Notes: generated from the sequence alone by a model not told the origin. DNA of 64,000 nucleotides from Jiella endophytica (GCF_004519335.1 NZ_SOZD01000005.1:421382-485381), one strand, 5' to 3'; positions 52,107-60,396 are shown, numbered from the stretch's first letter. Translations and numbers: made by a program.

Positions 52107-52142
52107 GTCGTTTCGGCCTGACAGTGCGCGGGCCGTGGTAGC

Positions 52143-52352
52143 TCAACGCCGAAGGCTTGGCGGCGCCTCATCCGCACCCGTGCGCACCAAACACGACGAT
52201 CGGACCCTGTCACGGCTTTCTTCCAGCGCCATGCCGGCGAGATAGGCGATCATCTTGAAGTGGTGCTGCTCGGCGAGTTCGGTGACGAGTCTCAAATGAT
52301 CCGCGAGGATCGGCAACACGTCCGGCTTCTCGACTTCCCTCTGATCTGACAT
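52143..52352 (-). CDS. Small protein downstream of luxI
   Basis: 69 residues. The ATG lies nine bases after the luxI stop, so it is almost certainly co-transcribed. Core LPILADHLRLVTELAEQHHF and KMIAYLAGMALEES are helical. In Rhizobium leguminosarum the AHL synthase gene cinI is followed by the small co-transcribed anti-repressor gene cinS; this gene holds the same position, but homology to CinS cannot be judged here. Confidence 0.6.
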   Translation of the reverse strand: MSDQREVEKPDVLPILADHLRLVTELAEQHHFKMIAYLAGMALEESRDRVRSSCLVRTGADEAPPSLRR

Positions 52353-52363
52353 CGCCGCTGCCC

Positions 52364-53011
52364 CTACGCCGCATCGCGCGTCGCGGGGCCGCCAGACACT
52401 AAGCAGCGGCCCGTCAGAACCGACCCATGGCGCCCTGCCGCCGCGAGCGCTGAGAAGAGGGCAGCCTCATCGACCGCGATGCCGGCTGCCAGTGTCGCAC
52501 GGCCATCGATGACCTCCGGCATGCCAAGCGGTGTCGTGCGCCACCCGATCGCACCGAACACTTCGATGAGCGAGAGATAGCCGACGAAGGTGATCGCCGA
52601 CATCTCCCGTTCGAGCGCGTATTGCATGATCGCGCAATACATGAGCCGCGAGACGCGCATCCGAGCTGCCGCGGTTTCCCCCCGGGGCAGGACGTAGAGA
52701 CGCGTCCAGTCGAGTGATGTCTCCATCGGCGGAAGCTGCCAGTTGGCAAGGCGGGCAAACTTCCTGCTGAGGAGGGTCGGGGCGGTGTGGGGGTGCAGGC
52801 GGGAGCCAGCGACTACCTCTCCGCCCTCGATGATCAACAGGTGGGTGGCCGTCTCGTCATCGAACTCGTCGATGTCCCGGCCGTCCGGACGCTGCAATTC
52901 CGACCAGCCTCTGCGGCCGACGAAGACATCATGTCTGCGTCGGAAATGCTGGTCGAGTTCGTCGGTGTAAAGATGCGCATTTTCGGCGTTCACCACATGC
53001 ACGTCAGGCAT
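52364..53011 (-). CDS. luxI: LuxI-type acyl-homoserine-lactone synthase
   Basis: 215 residues from the ATG at 53011 (AGGGAG seven bases upstream). The invariant positions of LuxI proteins are in register: Arg25/26, Phe30, Trp36, Asp47/Glu49, Asp51/52, Arg71, Phe85 and Arg104. The Glu at LuxI position 100 is Asp101 here (LDWTRLYV). The enzyme makes an AHL from SAM and an acyl donor. The fold runs full length, with ITFVGYLSLIEVFGAIGWR in the acyl-binding half. A canonical lux box lies 65 bases upstream. It is within a prophage, which is rare for a LuxI homologue. Confidence 0.92.
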   Translation of the reverse strand: MPDVHVVNAENAHLYTDELDQHFRRRHDVFVGRRGWSELQRPDGRDIDEFDDETATHLLIIEGGEVVAGSRLHPHTAPTLLSRKFARLANWQLPPMETSLDWTRLYVLPRGETAAARMRVSRLMYCAIMQYALEREMSAITFVGYLSLIEVFGAIGWRTTPLGMPEVIDGRATLAAGIAVDEAALFSALAAAGRHGSVLTGRCLVSGGPATRDAA

Positions 53012-53040
53012 TTGACGTCTCCCTGTTCCCACTCGGCCGC

Positions 53041-53091
53041 AAGGAGATATTGAGGGGTATTTTTGCCGCGCGCTACTGTAGGTTCCTACAG
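53041..53091 (-). promoter_or_regulatory. luxI promoter with lux box
   Basis: The dyad CTGTAGGTTCCTACAG (53076-53091) has seven-base arms and closely matches the Vibrio fischeri lux box ACCTGTAGGATCGTACAGGT. Taking its centre as -42.5 puts the start near 53041 and a plausible -10, CAATAT, at 53052-53047: class II LuxR activation geometry. The box begins three bases after the luxR stop codon. Confidence 0.85.
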
Positions 53092-53093
53092 GG

Positions 53094-53807
53094 TCAGGGC
53101 TGAATCAGCCTGTATTGCAGGGCCATAGCGACCGCCTGCGTTCGTGTCCTAGTCTCGAGCTTTCTTCCGGCATTTTGGAAATGATCAAGGATCGTTCGTT
53201 CGGTGATGCCGAGCGTCTCCGAAATGTCTCGATTGGTTTTCCCCACCGCGGCCCAGGTCAGGATTTCCGTCTCGCGCGGCGTTAGAAGCCGACGGGCCGG
53301 CGAGGGGTTCTTCAGAAGCCTCGCGCGGAAAAAGCTGTAGATCCCGAGCATGTGCAGGAGCACGCGCGCCTCATGAGGCATCTCGATGCGCTCGGCCCCC
53401 ATCGAGATGCATCCCTGGGATCCATCCTCCATATGCATCGGGACGCAGAAACCTTCGTTCATGCCGATGTCAGCCGCTTCATTCATCACGCGCGCAGCCG
53501 TACGATTCTTCTGTCGATCGAACGACGCTTCGGTCCAGAAGAATGGCTCCGCCGTCCCGAAACAGCGCTGAGCGACGGGATCGACGTGGACGTAATCGGA
53601 GAAGACGTAGCGTTCGTACCACTCTGTCGGCCATCCGCTGAGGAGGATGTGCCCCTCGATGCTCTGGCCGCGGTAGGGAAGCCCGGTGATGACGAAGGCC
53701 GTGAATCCATATTGGGAGAGCGCCGCGGCGGTCAGATCGAGCACTTTTTGGGGATCGTCGACCGATTGAATTTGATCGATCGCGTCAAGCAGCTCTTGGA
53801 CATGCAC
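53094..53807 (-). CDS. luxR: LuxR-type AHL-responsive transcription factor
   Basis: 237 residues. AHL-pocket residues align with TraR at a constant offset of six: Trp63, Tyr67, Asp76-Pro77 and Trp91. The C-terminal LuxR HTH is LTPRETEILTWAAVGKTNRD, ISETLGITERTILDHFQNAG, RKL (~175-216). It should bind the lux box downstream of its own gene and activate luxI. It is co-oriented with luxI, 82 bases upstream. Confidence 0.93.
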   Translation of the reverse strand: MHVQELLDAIDQIQSVDDPQKVLDLTAAALSQYGFTAFVITGLPYRGQSIEGHILLSGWPTEWYERYVFSDYVHVDPVAQRCFGTAEPFFWTEASFDRQKNRTAARVMNEAADIGMNEGFCVPMHMEDGSQGCISMGAERIEMPHEARVLLHMLGIYSFFRARLLKNPSPARRLLTPRETEILTWAAVGKTNRDISETLGITERTILDHFQNAGRKLETRTRTQAVAMALQYRLIQP

Positions 53808-53861
53808 AGCGATTCCTCCCGCTGAGTTTGAAAAATCCTATAAAGCAACCAGAGAAATAAA

Positions 53862-53874
53862 TGACCATAGGTCA
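53862..53874. promoter_or_regulatory. Dyad near the luxR promoter
   Basis: TGACC-TAT-GGTCA lies between luxR and the divergent small gene, with TTGACC on the luxR strand as a possible -35. It could be an operator; it is unlike the lux box and unlike the repressor operators. Confidence 0.35.
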
Positions 53875-53894
53875 AGAGGCTTTTGGAGAGTGCC

Positions 53895-54080
53895 ATGTCC
53901 GTGGAAGCGATGAAAACGCTCGATCTCATCATCGCGAAGGTTGCCGAGGCGAAGGAGCTCGTGGCCGACGAGCCTGAACTCGCGGTCCTGCGCCGACGCC
54001 TCGACGACATCATCCATGAAGCCGACAGGGAGAAGCAGGCATTGGTGAACGGCTCGCCACCTGAATCGCCAGGTGACTGA
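53895..54080 (+). CDS. Small acidic protein divergent from luxR
   Basis: 61 residues from the ATG at 53895 (GGAGAG upstream). A helical hairpin (LDLIIAKVAEAKELVADEPE, LAVLRRRLDDIIHEAD). No family recognised. Confidence 0.5.
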   Translation: MSVEAMKTLDLIIAKVAEAKELVADEPELAVLRRRLDDIIHEADREKQALVNGSPPESPGD

Positions 54081-54090
54081 TCGCTTTTGA

Positions 54091-54321
54091 TCAGACCATC
54101 TTGCCGTTCGAATGATTTTTCGCCCAGAACACCTCCGGATCGCCGGTCATCAGCCCACCAAGCTCGTCGATCGCCTTGACCGCACGAATGGCGGCGGCCG
54201 CTGTGTCGGACTTTCCGGCAGGATCCGCCGCGCGGACCGCCAACGCGCCCGACCGACCAGCCTTGAGCTGCCGGAGCACGGTGTCTCTATCATACGTCGG
54301 AGCCTTCACCCGCCTGCCCAT
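54091..54321 (-). CDS. Small protein, function unknown
   Basis: 75 residues from the ATG at 54321 (AGGTGA upstream); a longer start at 54408 is possible. Basic N-terminus, then TAAAAIRAVKAIDELGG. Convergent with the preceding gene. Confidence 0.45.
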   Translation of the reverse strand: MGRRVKAPTYDRDTVLRQLKAGRSGALAVRAADPAGKSDTAAAAIRAVKAIDELGGLMTGDPEVFWAKNHSNGKMV

Positions 54322-54420
54322 GCAATCACCTGGAATCGACAATCGTTCCTTCTTTGTTCCAGGCCGCTCCCTCAGCGCAAGGAGCAATTCGTTTGCCATC
54401 GACACCATGAAGCAGGCAGC

Positions 54421-54555
54421 CTATCGGGTCTGCAACCAGAATATCAGCGCGGCGAGCGAGACGTAGAAGAGGACAGCCGCGACAACTTCCACCACCGACG
54501 CCCATCGGGTCGACTCGCCCTCGCCATAGTCGGGATGCTTGTCATAGCCTGACAT
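54421..54555 (-). CDS. 44-residue single-pass membrane protein
   Basis: Read directly from the sequence: MSGYDKHPDYGEGESTRW, then a TM helix (VVEVVAAVLFYVSLAALIFW). GAGG lies before the ATG. Its first 16 bases and leader fall in the direct repeat; the right repeat copy (56661-56747) holds a second start of this gene (MSGYDTEPD) that runs into a stop after 16 codons. Confidence 0.55.
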   Translation of the reverse strand: MSGYDKHPDYGEGESTRWASVVEVVAAVLFYVSLAALIFWLQTR

Positions 54556-54620
54556 GGTCGACCTCGATGGAATTATCTCTCTCTCAGATGCTCCAACTCA
54601 TCGGCGTCGTCGTCAAGGAC
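54540..54620. repeat. Direct repeat, left copy, flanking the PBP gene
   Basis: Matches 56661-56747 (about 75 of 81 bases, with small indels), from TGTCATAGCCTGACATGG to AAGGAC. It contains the start of the 44-residue protein gene and only the 3' end (ending DELEHLRER) of the gene that is complete at 56694-56819. Confidence 0.85.
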
Positions 54621-54728
54621 GTTTCGTCGCGCACCTCGCCTTGGCCAACGGGTCCGCAGCTGATCGACGATACGCGGCACCGCCAGAATAGCGGTTCCGG
54701 GCAAACTCTCATTTACGCTTTCGCAAGC

Positions 54729-56507
54729 ATGAGGATTGCATCCACGAAGATATCGCCACTCGCCGACGCGGCCGTCCGTCTGCGCCGCCAGCAAATCCGT
54801 AGGTCGCTACGCGCCATGAAATTTTCCCCCGCACTCAAAGGAAATGCCTCGAAAAGGGGTAGCCCCGCCGGCAATGCTCACAGCGCCCGCTCCCGGACCG
54901 TTCTGACTTCACTTCTGTTCCTGTCGGTGTTCAGCACGATCGGTGGTCGGCTGGTCTGGTTCGGATTGTCGGCGCAGAATCAGACGGATGGCATGTTCGT
55001 CTCGAGCATTCCGGTGACCGATCGTCCCGACATCGTCGATCGCAATGGCCAGGTCCTCGCGACGGACCTGAAGACCGCGTCGCTCTATGCCGAACCGCGC
55101 CGGATCGTCGATGCCGACGAGGCGACCGAGGCGGTGCTGACCGTCCTTCCCCAGCTCGATCCCGGCACCCTCTACAAGAAGCTGGACTCGAAGGCCGGCT
55201 TCGCCTGGCTCAGCCGTGGCCTGACGCCGATGCAGCAGCAGGCAATCTTCAATCTCGGCGTTCCCGGTATCGGCTTTCGGACCGAGCGCCGGCGCTTCTA
55301 CCCCGGAGGCGCTGAAGCGGCGCATATTCTCGGCCTCACCAACATCGACAACCAAGGCATCTCCGGCATGGAGAAATATCTCGACGACAGCGGCTTCAGA
55401 GCGTTGCAGACGACGGGGCTTGCCAGCAGTGACGGGCTCAGCGCCTTTAAGCTGTCGATCGACCGCAACGTCCAGCATGTCGTCCATGAGGAACTGGTGC
55501 GCGCCCTGAAGGAATATCGTGCGATTGCGGCCGGTGGCGTGGTGCTGGATGTCGATACCGGCGAGGTAATCGCCATGGCCTCGGTGCCCGACTACGATCT
55601 GAACGAGCCCGGCAACGCGCCGCTGAAGAAAGAAAATCTCAACCGGATGTCCGCTGGCACCTTCGAGATGGGCTCCACCTTCAAGATCTTCACGACCGCC
55701 ATGGCGCTGGATTTTGGCGTCGTGTCAATCAATTCGCGAGTCGATACCTCGCCATTCCACGTGGCGGGTCACACATTTAAGGAATTTCACAATGAGGGCA
55801 ATTCGCTCTCGGTGCCGGACATCTTCAAATACTCGTCCAATGTCGGCTCCGCGCGGGAAGCGGATATGGTCGGCGTCGACCGGCATCAGGAATTCCTGAC
55901 CCGGCTGGGTCTCCTCTCGAAAATGCAGACGGAGCTTCCTGAGGTCGCTATGCCGACCCAGCCAAAGACGTGGAAGAAGATCAACTCGATGACCATCGCC
56001 TTCGGACATGGCGTCTCGACGACACCGCTAAACACGGCGGTGGCGGCCGCCGCGCTGATCAATGGCGGGTACTACATCCCGCCGACATTCTTGCCGAGGT
56101 CGGAAGAGGAGGCGAAGGCGGTGCGCCGGAAGGTTGCGGAGCCCCGGACTTCGCTCGACATGCGTGCGATCTTCAAGCTCAACGGCGAAGAGGGCACAGG
56201 CCGCCAGGCAGACGTTCCCGGCTACCATGTGGGCGGCAAGACCGGCACCGCCGAAAAGGTGGAGAACGGTCGATACAATCACAACAAGCGCTTTAACGCC
56301 TTCGTGGGCGCTTTTCCCATCGACAAGCCGCGCTACATTGTCATGTCAATCATCGACGAACCGCAGGTCGAGAAGGGCAAGCCAAATGCCCAGGCCGGCT
56401 GGAATGCCGCGCCGATGGTCGGCAACATGGTCCGGCGGGCAGCATCATTCCTCCATGTCCAGCCTACGTTCGGCGAGGTCGGCCGTGATCTGATGCGAGG
56501 ATACTGA
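54729..56507 (+). CDS. FtsI/PBP3-type peptidoglycan transpeptidase
   Basis: 592 residues from the ATG at 54729. One N-terminal TM helix (VLTSLLFLSVFSTIGGRLVW), the PBP dimer domain (RPDIVDRNGQVLATDL), and the transpeptidase with all three active-site motifs: Ser316-x-x-Lys319 (GSTFKIF), Ser369-x-Asn371 (YSSNVG) and Lys504-Thr-Gly (GGKTGTAEK). It should be active in septal wall synthesis and bind beta-lactams. A complete division transpeptidase inside a prophage is unusual, and it is bracketed by direct repeats as if brought in as a unit. No good ribosome-binding site is seen. Confidence 0.88.
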   Translation: MRIASTKISPLADAAVRLRRQQIRRSLRAMKFSPALKGNASKRGSPAGNAHSARSRTVLTSLLFLSVFSTIGGRLVWFGLSAQNQTDGMFVSSIPVTDRPDIVDRNGQVLATDLKTASLYAEPRRIVDADEATEAVLTVLPQLDPGTLYKKLDSKAGFAWLSRGLTPMQQQAIFNLGVPGIGFRTERRRFYPGGAEAAHILGLTNIDNQGISGMEKYLDDSGFRALQTTGLASSDGLSAFKLSIDRNVQHVVHEELVRALKEYRAIAAGGVVLDVDTGEVIAMASVPDYDLNEPGNAPLKKENLNRMSAGTFEMGSTFKIFTTAMALDFGVVSINSRVDTSPFHVAGHTFKEFHNEGNSLSVPDIFKYSSNVGSAREADMVGVDRHQEFLTRLGLLSKMQTELPEVAMPTQPKTWKKINSMTIAFGHGVSTTPLNTAVAAAALINGGYYIPPTFLPRSEEEAKAVRRKVAEPRTSLDMRAIFKLNGEEGTGRQADVPGYHVGGKTGTAEKVENGRYNHNKRFNAFVGAFPIDKPRYIVMSIIDEPQVEKGKPNAQAGWNAAPMVGNMVRRAASFLHVQPTFGEVGRDLMRGY

Positions 56508-56660
56508 CGGACACAAGCCAGCGCAGCTCATATCCCGAATGGCTGTGCTCGTCAGATTGCCCGCTTGTCGTTCTGCTTCAACTGTTCCGTTGCATCTCGA
56601 TGTGCTCGGAATGGGGTCACGGACGTCAGGACGGTTCTGCACCGCCATCGTCTGGCTCGG

Positions 56661-56747
56661 TGTCATAGCCTGACATGGTCGACCTCGAGGGGATTATCGG
56701 GTGATCTCTCTCAGATGCTCCAACTCATCGGCGGCGTCGTTAAGGAC
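56661..56747. repeat. Direct repeat, right copy, flanking the PBP gene
   Basis: Partner of 54540-54620. It carries the 3' part of the small gene at 56694 and the truncated start of the 44-residue membrane protein gene. Confidence 0.85.
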
Positions 56748-56819
56748 ATTGCGCCGTCTTGAGCCGGTGATGAGACGAAGCCAGTTCGCATAGCGTCGAA
56801 GGGCATCAATGTCGGTCAT
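56694..56819 (-). CDS. 41-residue protein
   Basis: MTDIDALRRYANWLRLITGS then a helix ending DAADELEHLREITR. The start overlaps the stop of the nuclease fragment. The same C-terminal residues are encoded in the left direct repeat, where the gene is truncated. Confidence 0.5.
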   Translation of the reverse strand: MTDIDALRRYANWLRLITGSRRRNVLNDAADELEHLREITR

Positions 56820-56962
56820 CGGCCGCACCAGATATTTCCTTCGTTTGGCCAGTCCTGGGCCAGCCCCTCGGCCTTGAGCACCGTCCCCGCATCGCGGCGG
56901 TCGGCGAGTGTGATCGTTACGACGGCGCAGCCGTAACGTCCAACCTCGCCGGTGTCGTACAT
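56816..56962 (-). pseudogene. Nuclease (SNase-like) C-terminal fragment
   Basis: 48 codons from an ATG, ending AEGLAQDWPNEGNIWCGR, which resembles the end of staphylococcal-nuclease-like proteins. The catalytic N-terminal two-thirds is missing, and the frame meets a stop ten codons upstream of the ATG. Probably a decayed remnant. Confidence 0.5.
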
Positions 56963-57052
56963 CCGGCAACCGCGGGGTGCAAATGGCAGTCAGCCCGAGA
57001 GCGCGGCGCGAATTGCACCGCAATTTACGCTGACGCGATTTAAGATTTCGAC

Positions 57053-60007
57053 TTACCTGCCCACTATGTTCCCATGTGGCCAGCTTACAAGCGATTGGTT
57101 GACATAGCCCAACCCATGGCGAGCTGCGACTTCTTGGATAGCCCCCACCTCAGGAAAATTTCGGGAAATAGATGACAATCGCTCACGCCAAATATTAATT
57201 TCATTACAGTCAACGCGCCCGGCCGTCTTGTAAAAATAAATGGCATTGGCGGCACTCTCCGCCTCTTTGAGGCGGCCCAGGTGGTTCGTCCGAAGAAGAT
57301 GAACGGACGTCGCCGAAATTAGCCGAGCGCCCCAACGTTCCATGTCCTCCAACCTTCTACTCAAGCCGTACCAAGTCTGGGCGGCATACGCGCCCTTCAC
57401 CATCTGTAGCCATATCTCGGACGCATCATGAAATGCTGGATCGTTTATCAACGCGATTAGTCGCGCACCCCAGCGTTCCATATCTTCGAAGCGACCAGCC
57501 TTGCCATAATCAGACAGCGCGTTCACTGCCGCCTCAGCCTCCATCTGCCTGATCGTAAAATCATGGTTAAAGGCGGGTTCTTCGAACAGCGCGATCAGAA
57601 TAGTCCCCCACCGCTCGAGATCGACGAAACGCCCGACGTCGCCATACAGGCTCAGCGCGTTTGAGGCGCCTTTTGCTTTGACAAAGCCGATAAGGGGATC
57701 GTGCCGGAACTGAGCGTCTTCTGTCAGCGCGATTAGCCGAGCGGCCCAACGTTCTACGTCGCCGAAACACCGTGCTTTGCCGTAGTGAGTTAGCGCGCTG
57801 AGCGCCACATTTGCTTCCGTCCACCGAATATCGATATCGTTACGAAGAAATACCAGTTCATCGATCAAGGCGGTGTGGCGCATAGCCCATTGCTCAAGAT
57901 CCGCGAAACGCTGGGCTCTGCCGTAGGCTTCAATTGCGTTGACCGCGGCTTTCGCTTCTATACGGCGGATTTCAGGATCGCTACGCAAATAAGGGCTTTC
58001 AGCGAGCGCGGTCAGAAATGTGGCCCGGCGCTCCAGATCGGCAAAACGACCAGCCGTACCGTAGGCCTCCATCGCATTGAGCGCGCCGGCGGCTTCTAGA
58101 CGCTTCATCTCGAGGTTGTTCTCGAAGCTCACGTCCTCTGCAATCTTGGCAAGACGCCCATCCCAGCGCTCGATATCGTCCACCCGTTCGGTCGCTCGGT
58201 AGGCGAAGAGGGAATTGACCGCTGCGATCGCTGCTGCGTGTCGAATAGCGAAATCGTTTCGTATAATAGGGTTTTCAGCCAAAGCGATAAGGTGAGTGCC
58301 CCATCGTTCCAGGTCATCGAAGCGACCCGCAGCGCCATAGCTTGTGACCGCCACTCCCGCTACGTTTGCTTCTGCGCGGCGGGCGATAAGGTCATCTTGG
58401 AAGAAGGTGTCTTCAGAGCGTGCAATCAAGAGGTTGGCCCAGTGCTCTAACTCGGCGAACCGTCCAGCTTCGGCATAACATTGGATGGTCCGGGCCGCGC
58501 TCTCGATTGCGTGCAATCGAATAGCAGGGTCGAAAGGTCTCATTGCCGCCAATTCGTTGAGGCGCGTCATGTCTCTTCTGAGATCGTCGAATTCCCGAGG
58601 GCCATCTTCATCCTCCCTGAACCGTCGAATGCTTTTGCAAAGTCGTTCCGCCTCTTGATGCAAATTCGAGACACGTTCCGCTTGGTTCGCGTCAAGTACG
58701 GCCTGCAGTGATCGACGTACCTCCGCGGCTTCTTCCGATAGAACCCTGCGTGTCCAGAGGCTGCCGAGACGACGTTCGACTGCCGCCGGGTTGACCAAGA
58801 TCGCTACCTCGACCAATGCCCGAAGATCGACCTCGACCTCTTCCACTGCAATTTGCAGAACGATCTCGTCCGCGAACATCTCAGGCGCGAGAACGGGAAG
58901 TTGCTGCTTGAGGGTTGTTCGGTCCTCGCCCTCGAAAAGATGTTGCAGCGTCTTGGCGGCCACCCTCGGCCCTCCGAATGCCCGATTTTGCTGATGGCTG
59001 ATTGGAGCGGCGAGGGCTGCGATGAGCAAAATCCGCTCAGCGCCGTGCTCGGCTGCAAGTCGAACGCGCTTCGCGGCGCGGCGCGCCAACTCGCCCCGAG
59101 GATTTTCACCGAGCAAAGCATAGAGCGGGCGGCCGTCGGCCTCGCGGAGGGCCCTGCTAGACAGGTGAGGCGCGAGAATCGAGAGCGATGTTTCCGTCAA
59201 CTTTTCGAGGCGAAGCGCGCCCCATAGCGCCTTATCGATCCGCTGGATGGCGCTTGGCGACAAGTCGTCGGGACGCTTCGACACGAACTGGTCGGAAAGT
59301 AGGATGCAGATGCCCTGCGGCTTCGCGAGAAGGGCGTCGAGAAGTTCCCAGAACCCAACGATGCGGTTTGGCTCGTCGATTAGAATCGCAGTCCGGCGCC
59401 GGAATTTAGCGCGGCGAATGTCGAGCGCGGAGACTTGGACTTCTAACCGGCCGACGTCCCAACCCTGCTTCTTCAGATACCGGAGCCATTCGAGCCCAAG
59501 CCTAGTCTTGCCGATCCCTTCCTGACCAGTCACCGACATGAAGATCGGACCGCCGTGCTTGTTGGCGCCTGCGAACAGTCGCAGCGTTCTAAGCTCCTCA
59601 GACCGCTCGAGGAATGGCGTGCCGCCGGCATCCTCGCGGATATCACGTAAACTGTCGAAATCGAGATTGTTATCAAGAACGTCCGGGGCTGACGGCCACA
59701 TGAAGTCGACGCCTCGTCGACCGGGAGGATAATAAAGAAATGCGACCGCTGCGGTAAAAGTTATAAGTCCGGCCGCTTCCGCCAAGGCTGGGCCGAATGT
59801 CCAGTCGAGAAATCTCTTGAATGTCGCGCCGCCGCCGCCAACGTCGAAGGCAGCCGTCAGCGCATCAATTGGCCAGCCGAGGAATTCCTTCACCCCGTTT
59901 GCAATGCTGGCATCGGCATCGCCGAAGAGGACCGAACAAGACACCGCCATTGCTAAGGCAACGCCGCCCACCGAGGCCTTGAGGAAGGTCTCCCTTTTCG
60001 ATCTCAC
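57053..60007 (-). CDS. Membrane-anchored STAND-type NTPase with ten 46-residue repeats
   Basis: 984 residues from the GTG at 60007 (GGGAGG five bases upstream); an ATG at 60055 would add 16. Two N-terminal TM helices (~8-28 and ~74-94) precede an NTPase with Walker A GQEGIGKT (~161-168) and Walker B AILIDEP (~207-213). From about residue 490 to the end there are ten helical repeats of 46 residues with the core AAVNALxxYGxAGRF and DLERWGxxLIAL. The layout (anchor, STAND NTPase, repeat sensor) is that of bacterial immune NTPases such as the AVAST group. Function is inferred. The repeats resemble TPR/SEL1 helices but are a distinct series. Confidence 0.82.
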   Translation of the reverse strand: MRSKRETFLKASVGGVALAMAVSCSVLFGDADASIANGVKEFLGWPIDALTAAFDVGGGGATFKRFLDWTFGPALAEAAGLITFTAAVAFLYYPPGRRGVDFMWPSAPDVLDNNLDFDSLRDIREDAGGTPFLERSEELRTLRLFAGANKHGGPIFMSVTGQEGIGKTRLGLEWLRYLKKQGWDVGRLEVQVSALDIRRAKFRRRTAILIDEPNRIVGFWELLDALLAKPQGICILLSDQFVSKRPDDLSPSAIQRIDKALWGALRLEKLTETSLSILAPHLSSRALREADGRPLYALLGENPRGELARRAAKRVRLAAEHGAERILLIAALAAPISHQQNRAFGGPRVAAKTLQHLFEGEDRTTLKQQLPVLAPEMFADEIVLQIAVEEVEVDLRALVEVAILVNPAAVERRLGSLWTRRVLSEEAAEVRRSLQAVLDANQAERVSNLHQEAERLCKSIRRFREDEDGPREFDDLRRDMTRLNELAAMRPFDPAIRLHAIESAARTIQCYAEAGRFAELEHWANLLIARSEDTFFQDDLIARRAEANVAGVAVTSYGAAGRFDDLERWGTHLIALAENPIIRNDFAIRHAAAIAAVNSLFAYRATERVDDIERWDGRLAKIAEDVSFENNLEMKRLEAAGALNAMEAYGTAGRFADLERRATFLTALAESPYLRSDPEIRRIEAKAAVNAIEAYGRAQRFADLEQWAMRHTALIDELVFLRNDIDIRWTEANVALSALTHYGKARCFGDVERWAARLIALTEDAQFRHDPLIGFVKAKGASNALSLYGDVGRFVDLERWGTILIALFEEPAFNHDFTIRQMEAEAAVNALSDYGKAGRFEDMERWGARLIALINDPAFHDASEIWLQMVKGAYAAQTWYGLSRRLEDMERWGARLISATSVHLLRTNHLGRLKEAESAANAIYFYKTAGRVDCNEINIWRERLSSISRNFPEVGAIQEVAARHGLGYVNQSLVSWPHGNIVGR

Positions 60008-60058
60008 CCGAACCTCCCGAGAAAGCGCAACGATGATCGATCTCCCCGATTCCATCAA

Positions 60059-60396
60059 CCTCTAACTGCCGTAGGCGCGGTGTCACGGTTGAAAGGCGGG
60101 CCGGACGACACACTCAGGGGCTACGGTGGCAGGGTCGACTTATCAGTTTGTGAAACTGTTGATATGTCGCAATCTTGGCCGCCAATCCGAGAAGGTGACT
60201 TCAACATCTGAGATCGCACCGTGGGATCGTCGGCATTGTCGCATTCATTTGCCAATGCCGCGTGATCACAAGCGCAGCAAATATTTTGTCAAAACGACGT
60301 CCCGGTTGGCGTGATCCTGATTGTAATTTTTCAAAAATCGCCTAGGGTAATAAGAGTCATCATTGCTGCACAAGAAACTCATATTGCGCGGTAACT
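60059..60396. other. Intergenic region between divergent cargo genes
   Basis: 338 bases without a supported gene. The right half is AT-rich and contains TTGTAA and TAGGGTAAT-like elements that may be the promoter of the rightward three-gene set. Nothing else recognised. Confidence 0.5.

Noticed and set aside
53862..53874. TGACC-TAT-GGTCA considered as a second lux box
   Set aside because: The arms do not match the CTGTA...TACAG lux box; kept only as an unassigned dyad.
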